From assembly GCF_000210295.1 (NCBI RefSeq), contig NC_026743.1, forward strand, positions 2,852,001-2,916,000: a DNA stretch of 64,000 bases, given 5' to 3'. Positions 48,012 through 58,418 of the stretch are shown piece after piece; positions within the stretch are counted from its first letter, which is position 1; every line of letters begins with the position of its first letter. The notes beneath the pieces are model-generated. The model saw only the letters and a program-made list of their open reading frames with translations. It made no database searches and was not told the DNA's origin. The translations under genes were made by a program, and so were the position numbers. The DNA comes from Trypanosoma brucei gambiense DAL972 (lineage: Eukaryota; Euglenozoa; Kinetoplastea; Trypanosomatida; Trypanosomatidae).

Positions 48012-48520
48012 GGCGGTCTGAGGCTGTCGCCGTATTATGAGCTAAATTGCAGAAAGGAAAAAAAAAAAAATGGCGTCTCCCTATCACCGACACCAATATT
48101 TAGGTACTCTCGCTTGCTCTGTGCTACCACTTTTGCTATTTTCGTATCCGCTTTTAGCCTATCCGGGGAAGGGCCACGTTGCGCACAGTTATGGCAAGTC
48201 CTAACAGAAAAGGGGGAAAAAAGGTGAACAGAACGGAACGGAAAATTCCTTGGTTCAGTTGGAACAAGGTCAGCGGAGAAGTTACAAATAACCGTCAAAC
48301 ATATTCCAGTGAGGCGGAGAAAAGTCAAAAACATACCGCGCAAACCGAGTTTAAGGTCTAAACAGAAGCACCTTTTTATCCCCCAACCAGATAAGCTTCC
48401 CCTTCTCTTTTTTTCTCAAAAAAAAAAACTGTATCATTTCGGAGAAGTTCGGCATCTTCAAACAACTGTAGCTTACAACGAGGAACCAGGCTTCCTTTTG
48501 TATTGTTTCTATGCGAGTGT
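48012..48520. other. intergenic
   Basis: Holds an A12-13 run at about 48058-48070 (T run on the transcribed strand), a plausible NOC2 splice tract. The remainder looks like the 3' UTR of the kinesin gene to its right. No gene is seen. Confidence 0.4.
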
Positions 48521-51124
48521 CTACAGTATTACACAGTAATGGCAACCCTGTTTAACAGGGTCTCTGTCTCTATGGTTATCTCTATTTTCCCGCTTCGTTT
48601 TCTTTCCTTTTCCTTTGTGAGCCTCGGGGGACTCACTTGCAAGAGTACCACTAAGCTCGAGGATTTCACCACGCGGACAGTCCAGGCGGTTCTCTTCTTC
48701 ACAAGCGACTAATATGTGTGAACTCTTTGCCTGAGATTCCAATAACCCGGGAGACGAAGACGTATTAGCCGTCGTTCCAACGGTCAGCTCCACTTCCTTG
48801 AAGGAAATTTCGCTCTCGTCTCCGCCCGCACGCAGAGAAGGTTGATCATCAAGTGTCTCAACGTCACACTGATCAGCACTGTCAGTAATGATTTGCTCAC
48901 CAACACTTTGAGGTGATTGTTCTCCCTTTTCGGGGTCTATATCACACGATACCGCACGTACCGCGACCGAATTCGGCAGGGGCACTGGATTGAGCTCCTT
49001 TTCCTCACCGCAAAAGGTGGAAGGCGATGATAATGACGATGGTTCTGGATCATCAGCCTCATCAATGTCAGCAGAGCCCACAGCCCGACAACACACCATC
49101 TCAGTCAAATCCTCTTGGAACTGTACGCTTTCCCATGATATTTGTGAGCGAAAGCCATCACCATTTTGTCCTTCATTATGGTCTGTAAGAGCCTTTCGTT
49201 GGGGCCCAACTGGACTCCCTATCAAACTGTCCTCCCCCACTTCATAATGATAGGAATAATCCGACAGCGCATCGAGTACCTCTGAGTTGAAAAAAGGTAC
49301 AGAGCCATGCGAATCGTTACTTTTCTTGTGTACTGATTGGGACGCATCGGTGTCATTGGAGGCACCCGCTGGTTGATGCTGTTCTGACTGAAGTGTGACT
49401 AAATGTTGGAGAACATTCTCCTTCACCTCGTTTGGTGCATTAAGGGGTGCACCAAACACCAGTGCTAAAGGCATCAGTGGTTCGAGGGTTAAAAGGCCAC
49501 CGCAACACGCAAACGGGCTCCCAGAGGCTCCCAATGGTTCCACAAGTTGTTCGTCCACCTTGAAGAAAGCCAATAAAAAGATGTTATTGGTCTCGTTATA
49601 TTCATGCACTTCCCACGAGTGAACCTCTTTACAACTTAGTTTGTGAAGTCCAACACATGCGGGTATCCCTGCATCAAGCATTGAAAGACCAATTGAAGGG
49701 TCACCAACGTCCAGAAAAGCTAAACCGTTTAGTGCCTCAGTCTTGCTGCACGGAGGCAGGCATGCCATTAGTGAAACATAACCAACTACTTGAATCTCCC
49801 CAGGCAAGTAGTCATCAAAGTAGTCATCAAAACCTACAGAAAGCTGTGGAAGCATGCTAAGAGTGCGGCTGACAAGCCAACCCGCAACACGCCTTATGTC
49901 TTTCGAACGAAGCAGCCGTTGCTTGTGCCTCATTATTGACCTCTCGCTTCGATCAGGACCTTCCACTCTGGGGGCAGCATCCTGTGGCGGCGCCGGTGGG
50001 GCACAGTTGTCCTGGTATAGCTTAGTTTTCAAAGTGTCGTCATTTCCTGCTGCCACACCGGCGCATGGATTTATACCCACAATCTTGCGTAATGCTGACA
50101 GCTCTTCCAACAGGTTTTTGTGTTCCTTCGGATGAAACAGGGACGAGTCATCATTGGGCTTTTGGGGCGGTGGCTTTGTCTTGATGTGTTTCAAGCGCTG
50201 GGTGTAGCGCATGGTGCTCATAGTCTCCTGTACAAACTGCACATCGGGGTGAATGCAAGCCACAAACACAGTCATGGAGGCGCCACATAGATACCGTTGG
50301 AGAAGCACTGTAAGTGTCGTGTCACGAAAGTTAACATAAGAAGAAGAACCATCTGGCCTTCGGCGAATCGTGCTGAGGGCCTCCAAAACAGTGCTAAGAC
50401 GGGAGAGCGACTTATTTATCGCAATACTCTCACTATTCAGCTGCGGGGAATATGTGGTTTGACGCTCACTTCCCGCTAAGTCAACCATACAGAGCCTAAG
50501 ACCACGACTCTTGATAGTAAAAAGCGCATGGCTCCGACTGCTTCGAGAGTTACGTTCGGTTGGAGCCGTACGTCTTGTCTCCATGCCGAACGCCGAAACT
50601 GCTTCCCATTCCTGCAGAGTTGAAAGCGAACAGGTAGTCAGATCCTCTACTATAATTGCAACTCCATCAGGCCCGGCTCGACGCCGAATTAGTCGCCGCT
50701 CCCCTTGCGCAAGTAGATCGTGCACATTCTCTCCGTAAACCTCAATCATTGCAACCTCCAAGTAACCATACATGTCAAGCACAGCCCTCGCCGCGAGAGA
50801 AAGGAGACCCGCCTCACGCCGTCCTCCGGCGATCGTATGAGTTTTCCCGCTGTTTGTGTGTCCATACGCCAGGAAGCATGAGGTGTCAGGCTGCTCCGCA
50901 GAAGAAAGAATGCGGTCGTACACGAGTTTCTCAAAAAGCTCTTCATTGCTGCACCTTTCATCCAAAACCTGGTCCACGCGAAAAATATGAGGGATAGATA
51001 TCGCATATATACCCGACATATCCGCAACCACAACCTCCTTTCCCTTGTCATCTTTGACGTCTACACATGTAGGACTGCCTTCACTTGGTCGTAGACGAAC
51101 AGCCACATGTGTCCTTCGTCCCAT
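48521..51124 (-). CDS. kinesin-like motor protein ending in a CaaX box
   Basis: An 867-residue kinesin-like ATPase that moves on microtubules. The motor is N-terminal: VAVRLRPSEG, P-loop GHTNSGKT at 88-95, switch I NSRSSRSHALF, and switch II VDLAGSERQTT. A neck-like helix follows (LLEELSALRKIVGIN). The rest has an unusual globular region (about 420-560) and an acidic, Ser-rich tail. Only weak coiled coil is seen, so dimerisation is uncertain. The C-terminus is CHYCVIL: CVIL fits the CaaX rule with Leu last, predicting geranylgeranylation, and the second Cys could be palmitoylated. This suggests membrane anchoring of the tail, which is inference. No subfamily was assigned. Confidence 0.9.
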   Translation of the reverse strand: MGRRTHVAVRLRPSEGSPTCVDVKDDKGKEVVVADMSGIYAISIPHIFRVDQVLDERCSNEELFEKLVYDRILSSAEQPDTSCFLAYGHTNSGKTHTIAGGRREAGLLSLAARAVLDMYGYLEVAMIEVYGENVHDLLAQGERRLIRRRAGPDGVAIIVEDLTTCSLSTLQEWEAVSAFGMETRRTAPTERNSRSSRSHALFTIKSRGLRLCMVDLAGSERQTTYSPQLNSESIAINKSLSRLSTVLEALSTIRRRPDGSSSYVNFRDTTLTVLLQRYLCGASMTVFVACIHPDVQFVQETMSTMRYTQRLKHIKTKPPPQKPNDDSSLFHPKEHKNLLEELSALRKIVGINPCAGVAAGNDDTLKTKLYQDNCAPPAPPQDAAPRVEGPDRSERSIMRHKQRLLRSKDIRRVAGWLVSRTLSMLPQLSVGFDDYFDDYLPGEIQVVGYVSLMACLPPCSKTEALNGLAFLDVGDPSIGLSMLDAGIPACVGLHKLSCKEVHSWEVHEYNETNNIFLLAFFKVDEQLVEPLGASGSPFACCGGLLTLEPLMPLALVFGAPLNAPNEVKENVLQHLVTLQSEQHQPAGASNDTDASQSVHKKSNDSHGSVPFFNSEVLDALSDYSYHYEVGEDSLIGSPVGPQRKALTDHNEGQNGDGFRSQISWESVQFQEDLTEMVCCRAVGSADIDEADDPEPSSLSSPSTFCGEEKELNPVPLPNSVAVRAVSCDIDPEKGEQSPQSVGEQIITDSADQCDVETLDDQPSLRAGGDESEISFKEVELTVGTTANTSSSPGLLESQAKSSHILVACEEENRLDCPRGEILELSGTLASESPEAHKGKGKKTKRENRDNHRDRDPVKQGCHYCVIL

Positions 51125-51646
51125 TCACTGGAGTGATGACCGCAACTGAGTCTTCCCAGAGGGAGAACCAAAGTAAACAAAAGAGAGAGGGATACAAAAA
51201 GGGATTCAACAAAGCAGCTAAATTTCATGAGACAACCCTTAAGTCAGGTGGCAACTCTAATGGACAGATGCTGTAAGGGAACAGTATAAGGGAATAAGAG
51301 AAACGAAAACGGCACATTACGGTGGCCACCGAAGAAACGCGCCTCCACCCCCCCCCTCAAAAAAAAAAAAATATTTCTTGCTTTATCTGGGTATCTGCGC
51401 AACACGTCCTTTAAGTCACCATCCCACAGGGTGGTTGTGAAGTAGGCTCGGAAGCAACCGCTGACGCTTCAGTTGTGTTACTCACTATGGAGGTTAATGA
51501 AGTTAAGAGCCATCACACCAACAAGTCCACTTCCCCCACCCCCGTCAAGGCCTGTTTCCCATAACACGGCCCCTGAATTTCCCACTGTCCCTAGTTTCTA
51601 CCAAATCAGCCTTCGAAACGGGAAAGTAGGTGTGGTCACCCTGAGT
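51125..51646. other. intergenic
   Basis: Contains a C9 run at about 51348-51356 followed by an A-run, which may act in splicing. No gene is seen. Confidence 0.4.
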
Positions 51647-52264
51647 TCAAGCGGAGAGGTAAAATACGTATACCAAAATGATCAGTATGGCAACCGCTAG
51701 AAGACACAAAGTGGCCACCCAAAAAAAATAGTTCCCATCATCTGCCGCACTCGACGGCAGCGACGACGGTGTTGGCTTGTTTTGAATCCCCGACATAATT
51801 TCCTGATAACTCCGCTTGACAGGCATCGGCCGCCCGCTACGTGCTATGTTTAGGCGCGAGGAACTAGGAGCCGTGAACACCTTCTTCGTACGTAGCAGGT
51901 AAAGATCAAATTTAATAAAGCAATAGGGTCTGGTCGCTGCCTCTACCTGCGAACCATATTGTAGAAGAAACTCTCGTGCCACATCTTCCAAATACGCCTG
52001 CGGTATGCTTGCCGGTGTAGCCACATCACACATGGTAAGAAACAGCACACCAGACTCGGCAAGGATGTAGAATAGATAATTTTTCCATGAAACAGTGAGT
52101 AATGGTGGCATATCTACAGAGAGTTTTTTACCATCCAGCGTCAACTTACGAAGCAGTCCCTTAGCCGTAGCTTTACACTGCTCAATTTCCTCACTGCACG
52201 TATCAGTGTCAGCTGCTAAAACAAGTGCATTTTGTTGTCGGACAATCAAGGTAAAATACAGCAT
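51647..52264 (-). CDS. SEC22-like longin protein without SNARE motif
   Basis: A 205-residue protein starting with a longin domain (MLYFTLIVRQQNALVLA), followed by the usual ESGVLFLTMCD and YCFIKFDLYLLRTKKVF stretches to about residue 130, as in SEC22. A C-terminal hydrophobic anchor is at about 179-202. Between them, about 130-178 is short, Pro/Ser-rich and lacks the 60-residue heptad SNARE helix with its central Arg. So it resembles phytolongins and SEC22 relatives that keep the longin but lost the SNARE function. A role in ER-Golgi traffic control is likely but inferred. The frame extends to a TTG, but the ATG at 52264 follows an acceptor (AG at 52307-52306). Confidence 0.8.
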   Translation of the reverse strand: MLYFTLIVRQQNALVLAADTDTCSEEIEQCKATAKGLLRKLTLDGKKLSVDMPPLLTVSWKNYLFYILAESGVLFLTMCDVATPASIPQAYLEDVAREFLLQYGSQVEAATRPYCFIKFDLYLLRTKKVFTAPSSSRLNIARSGRPMPVKRSYQEIMSGIQNKPTPSSLPSSAADDGNYFFWVATLCLLAVAILIILVYVFYLSA

Positions 52265-52735
52265 CAAAGTGCTGCGACTGAATTCCCGCCTACACCAACG
52301 ATGTACTGAAAACTGTGTGGAATTTTTGGTGGTGCACCATGTACCAAAAAAAAAAAAAAAGAGAGGGGGCCGAAAAGGAAGAAGAAGAGATGGTGCTATC
52401 AAAGATCAATCAGTCAAGAGCATGACAGGCAGAACAACCTGAAGAGAAAGAAAAAAAAAAGAGGACAAGGGAATAAATTACAAGAAAAAACAACAAGAAG
52501 AGAACATGGGAGAACGTGTTGAAGAGGCAGCAGAGAATGCGTGCACTTATAAGCGTGCACATTTTTTCACTCCTTGCTGCTTAAGAAACAAACAAAGAAA
52601 AGAAGAACTTGTTTTAGAGACAATAAAAGGCAAAATGGGGGTGGAAATATAGAAAATTTTTTCTTTGAGCTCAACAACCCTGCCGTATTCGTCAACATGC
52701 ACACGCAAGATGTGTGGGGAAGAAGGGGGGACTTT
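52265..52735. other. intergenic, splice region of longin gene
   Basis: A-rich blocks at 52346-52360 and 52450-52460 (T-rich on the minus strand). Contains no recognised gene; several ORFs are shadows of the pyrimidine tracts. Confidence 0.4.
52306..52365 (-). promoter_or_regulatory. predicted trans-splice acceptor of longin gene
   Basis: On the minus strand a CT tract with 15 T (plus-strand A15 at 52346-52360) and a later TTTTCAG ending at 52306 precede the ATG at 52264 by about 40 bases. Confidence 0.55.
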
Positions 52736-53179
52736 TCACGAATTGAATGTATGTATCCGCGTGGTGATGTGGCTTCTACACGTCGGACAACTATTAAGAC
52801 CGGTGGAGCATGCCCAGCAAACCTGCAGGTGGCGGCACGGTTGCAGTAGTGTATCCCGTCGATTTTGCAAGCACACAACACACTCTTCCTTTTCGTTTCG
52901 CGCTGGCGAAGGTTCGTATGAAGTTGGGGGTGCCGTCCAGTCAGAACCCGTGGGTTCCTCTCTGAAAGTTCTCAACTTCGTGTATAGAAAGTACAACCCC
53001 GCTCCCACAGCAGCTGATGTTCCTAAGATTGCACACAGGTGTGAGAAACGCGAAAGTCGATACAACTCGACCTCCTGACGCACAATAGTCTCTTGGAGTA
53101 TGTTTATCCTTTTTCGCTGCATTAAGTCCATACCTAACCAGCCTCCCGCAATAGCCCCAATCATCAATAATGTGTCCAT
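52736..53179 (-). CDS. membrane RING-finger E3 ligase-like protein
   Basis: A 147-residue membrane protein with a C-terminal RING. Hydrophobic segments lie at about 3-16 and 48-66, with a polar loop between. The RING is C100-x2-C103-x11-C115-x-H117-x3-C121-x2-C124-x6-C131-x2-C134, the C3HC4 type found in IAP and MUL1/MAPL proteins. MUL1 is a mitochondrial outer-membrane ubiquitin or SUMO ligase; this protein is far shorter, so the resemblance is only in the RING and the two-span layout. The substrate and location are unknown. The first codon of the longest frame is GTG, so the ATG at 53179 is used. Confidence 0.82.
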   Translation of the reverse strand: MDTLLMIGAIAGGWLGMDLMQRKRINILQETIVRQEVELYRLSRFSHLCAILGTSAAVGAGLYFLYTKLRTFREEPTGSDWTAPPTSYEPSPARNEKEECVVCLQNRRDTLLQPCRHLQVCWACSTGLNSCPTCRSHITTRIHTFNS

Positions 53180-54165
53180 CACCGCTGCCTAATCAAAGTG
53201 GTCGACAGTATCGTCACACTAACAAGCAAAGCAGGTGAGAAAAGAAAAGAAAAAGGGGGCATTGTTTGGCCCTACAAGGAAGAATGTGCGGCCTCCACGT
53301 TCGAATGGGGAAATCAACTTCACATATCCACGCTGCTGCGATCTACACCTTCCTCAAATTTCATCGAAAACTTCACAAAACCAGCCGCAAGCTAAAAAAG
53401 CGGTTGCAACACACACACAAAAAAAAACACGTGTACATAAACATATATAAAGGAAGAACACACATAACATGGCAGACCTTTGAGGGTTTGTGTTGGTCTC
53501 CTAACGAGTGGAGAGCGCGTCAACCACACGGAAGCCATGATTTTGCCTTTTGTGGGTTTTCCCCCAGTAAATCAAGGAAATCATCGTTGCGAGCGTTGCA
53601 ACAATAAATGCACTCGCGCCGGTCTACATGCCCCGGAAAACTCCTTTTTTGATATTTCCGACAATTTACAATATGCTGGAGATATTTCCTTTTCGGTGTC
53701 CGCTACCGCCGCTGCCACCGTTCAGCATCCCCAACTTTGTCTGCTGCTTGGTGAAAACCGGATCTAACTCTCTTTAAAATCCTTTGTTCCCTTCGTAGAG
53801 TCTCTTGATGTTTCCTATAATTCCCTCCAAGGTGGAATAAAGGGAGTCGCAACTGCACTCGGTGCGTCGCGCACTTAGATGCTCAGGTCGGAGCACATCA
53901 CCTTCAAGTGTGTGTGGTCAATATACAAGCAAACCCCCCTCTCGGATACGGTAAAAGGTACCAGTAAGCGAATGGTGCAAATGCACGGTATCTCACACGT
54001 ATGCATGCGTGTTCCTGGTGGTCACACACGTGCCTCGCCGTCCCCGGTTCAAGCGGTTGTAGCCAATATCATAAAACAAAATCAGACACAGTTTATTTTT
54101 TAAAAAGTTTTACACCGGGAGGAGCACGGTCAGACGCGCTGTGGTCGATAGTAGAGTTACAACTA
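53180..54165. other. intergenic, about 1 kb
   Basis: 3' UTR of the calcyphosin-like gene and splice region of the RING gene. A plus-strand ORF at 53480-53767 is antisense to transcription and not supported. No RNA gene is recognised. Confidence 0.4.
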
Positions 54166-55749
54166 TTACGGTTTCGTGTGCATGTTGAAGCAGCGCCAGA
54201 GTATCATCGTGAAAACGGAGTCGTCACTACAAGCAGCGGAAATAGAGTTCCAGAAATAAAAAAAACGATCATACGCGAATTTTTCTCCGAGGCACGATGA
54301 CATAACATGGCGCCATTCATCACCGCTCACAAGTCCCCCCTCGGCATTTCCAGGATGGAAAGAGGCCAGCAGATGTTCAGTTGTAACGTTCACAACTCCT
54401 CCTGAAGCGTCGCAACCACCTGCCATCCTCCCGAACAGCTGTTTGATCAGTGCTTCTCGCTTTGCAGAACACTTGCCGCCCAGCAGCGCTATTAGTTGAG
54501 TTTTGTTTCTAGCCTTGAACCGTAACCACTCGACCTCTACATCACTAACAGTATCTGGTACCCCGGCCTTGCGAAAAGAGGCCACAAATGTTTCAATTGG
54601 GAGCTCACCATCGGGGAGGTTGAGATAAAGACGCGGTAGAGCCAGCATACCTCCTTCTTTGACCACGTAGCGCCTCACAGCTTCTACGACAATGGCAAAA
54701 AGCGACTCACCAACGGGGGCGAAGTGGCACACAAACTCTTGCATGAGGGTTTTTACCGATAATACCTCGTGGAAGCCACCCTCTCTACCCCGGAGGTAGC
54801 TAAAAAGTTCACGTATATCATCCTTCGTCAGCCCGACACGAATGCCGCTGCATAGCTTTTCAAAAGAAGAAGCACTCAGGCCACATCTCACCAAATCCTG
54901 ATCTATGTCAGCGCAGGCTCTCGATAATTCTGTTCCACCCGATGTGTCAAGGGGCTCTAGCGGCACCTGCCGCAACTCTGTGATGAGGGCCAGGGTACCA
55001 GAGTGGCCTTCCCTGTTTGGGTCACCGACCGCCTCCGCGAAGACAGATAAAATCAACTGATAATGAAGCTCAGCAGGAAGCGGTCGAAGATATAGCAGCG
55101 CATAGAGGTAAGGTGCCTCAATTGCGACCTTCGTCGCCGACGGCGCTGTGCTTGTGGAGCAGTAGTCAATCAAGAAAAATGCTTCCGAAAGGGTAAGACC
55201 ATGTGTCTGCGTTAAATGATCTACGAGCATAGCGGAGTCAAGGACGCACATGTCCTCTTTCCCCACTTGAGTGTGTGCTGCAAGTTCCCTGCCACAAGGG
55301 AACTCCGAAGCATGAGGCCTAGGTGATTTTGCGTCCATCCCACGGAGCGTCTCGTACAACATAGAAGAACGCATAGGACACATCTGCCGTAAGCACCGAA
55401 GTAGTGTCACAGGACTAACACGAATACATCCCTCCTCCGACGCTGCAGCGCCACTGTACTCGCTTAGTGGAAGAGCCGCTAGAAGTATAGCCAACTCTCT
55501 ATCACTGAAAGATTTGACGGGGAATATTTGGCGTAGAATTCCTTTCAGAAGCCAAAGCTCTGTGCTTTGCTCGCGATCCCGTGCGCGGTATTTCGAGTCG
55601 ATAGCCGTGAATGCTGTTGACATGGACCTCACGAAAGTTGAGGGGTTACAGTTCCTAAGACACTGTGCCACACGGTGGTGGAGCTTCAGGAGGTACTGGG
55701 GGTCACGAAGCAGGGACTCCGCTGCCGAATCAAGCTCCGGTAAACTCAT
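54166..55749 (-). CDS. calcyphosin-like EF-hand family protein, degenerate hands
   Basis: A 527-residue protein. The C-terminal half follows the calcyphosin pattern: helix-loop-helix pairs around LFGRMAGGCDASGGVVNVTT, then LLASFHPGNAEGG with the typical HP segment, and FFYFWNSISAACSDDSVFTM matching the final hand. Calcium ligands are mostly lost, so binding is doubtful. The N-terminal half (about 20-270) has a similar periodic helical layout and may be an older duplicate. Calcyphosin-like proteins are frequent in flagella and cilia of protists; that location is inferred. There are no signal or membrane segments. The ATG at 55749 gives MSLPELDSAAESLL. Confidence 0.6.
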   Translation of the reverse strand: MSLPELDSAAESLLRDPQYLLKLHHRVAQCLRNCNPSTFVRSMSTAFTAIDSKYRARDREQSTELWLLKGILRQIFPVKSFSDRELAILLAALPLSEYSGAAASEEGCIRVSPVTLLRCLRQMCPMRSSMLYETLRGMDAKSPRPHASEFPCGRELAAHTQVGKEDMCVLDSAMLVDHLTQTHGLTLSEAFFLIDYCSTSTAPSATKVAIEAPYLYALLYLRPLPAELHYQLILSVFAEAVGDPNREGHSGTLALITELRQVPLEPLDTSGGTELSRACADIDQDLVRCGLSASSFEKLCSGIRVGLTKDDIRELFSYLRGREGGFHEVLSVKTLMQEFVCHFAPVGESLFAIVVEAVRRYVVKEGGMLALPRLYLNLPDGELPIETFVASFRKAGVPDTVSDVEVEWLRFKARNKTQLIALLGGKCSAKREALIKQLFGRMAGGCDASGGVVNVTTEHLLASFHPGNAEGGLVSGDEWRHVMSSCLGEKFAYDRFFYFWNSISAACSDDSVFTMILWRCFNMHTKP

Positions 55750-57365
55750 CTCCGCTTTTTGGAGTTTCCTCTTTTGTTTGTTTGCTTGTCCCCCCTTCTG
55801 GTGTCCCTGCGCGCCTTCGCGTTGCCCTCAATAACCTCTACACCACAAGCGAAAGTTACTGGTTAGGGAACGAGGGAGGAAGAAAAAAAAATGAACAAGG
55901 ATTAGGACGAACTAGCAGCCATTTAGTCTCAAAAATGTCCCCATTCCCCTCCGGCATCCTTAGCTTCCTCATTTCTTCATCGATCAGATGAAACCCCGTG
56001 CTAAACCCTCATCTGGGCTCGAGTAACTGGTAAATCATTGACTATAGTTTGGCAAGATAACAAATAATAATAATAATGTTAGTTTTCAGCGTGTGGCACA
56101 CGTGACGGCACATCATGCGGTAATGAAGGCCCAAAGAGGAGTATTACTCACGCAGCATAACACCACATTTTAGTTTGCCATTGGTCCCCCATGGAAGTCC
56201 CGCAACAAATGATGAGAACAGAACCCCTTTGATGGGTGGCTACGCGGTACACACACGTACACACACCCTCCGGGCAAGCCATCAAGTTTAAAAAAAAAAA
56301 GTAACAGAACTTTCCATCGAGCAAGGTAATCGATCACTGCCTTTTCATGTGCCTGTCATCTTTCTTGGAAGGAGTTTCCGTCCATGTATCCCAAATATAC
56401 TAACTTTGAGGTGCAAGTATTTTGTAATGGAGAACAAAGACACCCACTTACAGCCACCTCCACAATTCAGTTAACAACAAACGAGTTGAACCCCCCCCCT
56501 CCCCGAATCTTACAGAACTATCCGCTCTTCCTTGCTTCTTCCACGGGAAATGTTGTGCAGCTGAACCTCGTCATTGTGGATCGACTCTAGAGCGTCGTGT
56601 ACGGCCCCAAGTCCACATAAGACAAGGGAAAGAGCTCGCCTTCACAAGGAAAGCAGCCCACAGCTTGACGTAAACACACCCGACCGATGCCGCTTGCCGT
56701 TACCAAACTGCTCTCACCCTTGTCTTCATTAAAAAACAAAAACGGTGGCACCTGGTAGTCCTTTCCCTCCGTTCCCCCCCCCCCCACAGATAGCAGATGT
56801 GATCCTCTGGAGTTTAGACAGCGTTAATTATCGACATCGGCGGAAGCTATCTTCGGGAGGTTATTTCTACTCAAGCAACACAATTTTGATGTTCGCCACC
56901 CAGCCTCACTGGGGCCCAAGAGCTAACGACGGTAGCGGCTTAATCCGTCCATCATTTAACCGACCAAGCCAACATCAACTCAGGTGAACACTGGAACCCT
57001 TAAGCAGTTTGATGAGATGTATTTGTCATACGTGGTCTCTCATACCCGTTGTTAGAGTCAGATTTTCGTTTCCACATACATAAAGACGCAGTTAGTCGAG
57101 GAAAGCGGGAGCAATGATGGCCGTTCACACACTCCAAAATGTCAAGCCGGCATCACTCGAAACAGGACGTTGCAATACGGAAGCGAGGGCAAATAGTGCG
57201 GTTCACAACAGTGCCTACGATGCCTCATCCAGGTCGGCAAACAGGCGAAATAACAACAACAAGGTGGTTAGTGTTAAAGGAAAAAGAGTAAGGAATGCAA
57301 AAATATATTTATTAGTATAAATCTGGACCTACTCCCAGGCTCTGAGCCACATTTTTGCCACATTC
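55750..57365. other. long intergenic stretch, 1.6 kb, C-runs
   Basis: No gene is seen. Two C runs, C9 at 56491-56499 and C12 at 56774-56785 on the plus strand, are G runs on the transcribed strand. Longer than most gaps in this cluster; could include an unrecognised RNA gene or an internal initiation site, but nothing in the sequence proves that. Confidence 0.4.
56774..56785. repeat. C12 homopolymer
   Basis: Twelve C on the plus strand in the long intergenic stretch; a G12 run on the transcribed strand. Confidence 0.9.
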
Positions 57366-58418
57366 CTAAGCCTTTGGCAGAAGAGGGTACAATACGCTTG
57401 CTCCTAGCGCTCCAAACATCGCTATCCACTCCGTGGTGTTGAAGTGTCGGTAATGTCCAAAGTAAATAACTGAGAGGGTAAATGTGCCCAACTTGCGTAG
57501 CGTCAGTATCAGCACTAATGTGAACGCCGATGTTTTGTTGTTCAACACATACACACCCATCACACACATATATTGTGTAACAGCATTCAAAAGAAAGTAT
57601 ACGTAATTTTCCGATGAGACGGAAGCAAACTCAGTAAAAAGCCGACTAGGCTGCGACAAAAAAAGTGGAATGCCAACGGCATGGGAGAAAAACAGCGCCT
57701 CCGCCCACATCGGAGCCGGGGACGTTTCCGTTGCCTCTTCCACAGAACGTGGCATTTTCGGGTTGTCCGTCTTCTTCGACTCAGTCTCCAGCGCCTTTTC
57801 GCGACGCTCAGCTGTCTTGTACATGTGTTCCTGCATGAGGCTAAGAGCAGTTGACAGAACCGTTGTGAACAAAAGGATCAACATTCCACACAGACACCAG
57901 AAGTACTCACTCGTGTCCTGAGTTCCACTACTACCGTTTGTGGTCGACCGCGAAGACCGGCGGGACTTCTCCACCGTCAACAGTACAAGTCCTACCGTTA
58001 TCATGGAAACACATGCCACCTGCAGAAATGTGTACCGTTTATTTAAAAAGAAGAACCCAACCAACATATTCAGAAGAAGGGGCAGTGATCGGAATGTCGA
58101 GTGGACGGGGACGGAGACATGCATATTGAAGGCAAGATTGGTGGCTACGCCCATAACCCACGCGGTCACACCGACTGCCAGCTTGTGTAACGTGGAAAGC
58201 CTCCCAGGTCGCATCTGCAACGGAAGCAAGTGCGCTTTTCCAGGCACCTTTCTAAACGTACACACGTAAGGAAGTGAAAGTAAGGCAACGGCCACATATT
58301 GAGCAAACGTCATGGCATACATGGTATCTCGGTTCTTCGCCACAATAAGTTCTAGCAAAAACATATTTGCCTGGCAACCACCAAGTACGAGACACACTGC
58401 GGGAGCCGCATCGAGCAT
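57366..58418 (-). CDS. nucleotide-sugar transporter, SLC35B4/YEA4-like
   Basis: A 350-residue Golgi or ER nucleotide-sugar/UMP (or GMP) antiporter. About ten hydrophobic spans are present. Family cues are GGCQANMFLLELI near the N-terminus, TNLAFNMHVSVPVHSTFRS (about 93-111), where SLC35B4/YEA4 has its NNxxxxY-like segment with F/S changes, FFFLNKRYTFLQ, and the C-terminal NNKTSAFTLVLILTLRK, then HYRHFNTTEWI. A charged, Lys/Glu-rich cytosolic loop of about 50 residues lies in the middle. Trypanosome NSTs often carry several UDP-sugars. Substrate is not assigned. It would supply the GT31/GT67 glycosyltransferases such as that at 20228. Confidence 0.88.
   Translation of the reverse strand: MLDAAPAVCLVLGGCQANMFLLELIVAKNRDTMYAMTFAQYVAVALLSLPYVCTFRKVPGKAHLLPLQMRPGRLSTLHKLAVGVTAWVMGVATNLAFNMHVSVPVHSTFRSLPLLLNMLVGFFFLNKRYTFLQVACVSMITVGLVLLTVEKSRRSSRSTTNGSSGTQDTSEYFWCLCGMLILLFTTVLSTALSLMQEHMYKTAERREKALETESKKTDNPKMPRSVEEATETSPAPMWAEALFFSHAVGIPLFLSQPSRLFTEFASVSSENYVYFLLNAVTQYMCVMGVYVLNNKTSAFTLVLILTLRKLGTFTLSVIYFGHYRHFNTTEWIAMFGALGASVLYPLLPKA

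Noticed and set aside
54030..54070. Possible tRNA B-box-like sequence GGTTCAAGCGG
   Set aside because: No matching A-box or cloverleaf was found around it; the second C-C of the box is missing.
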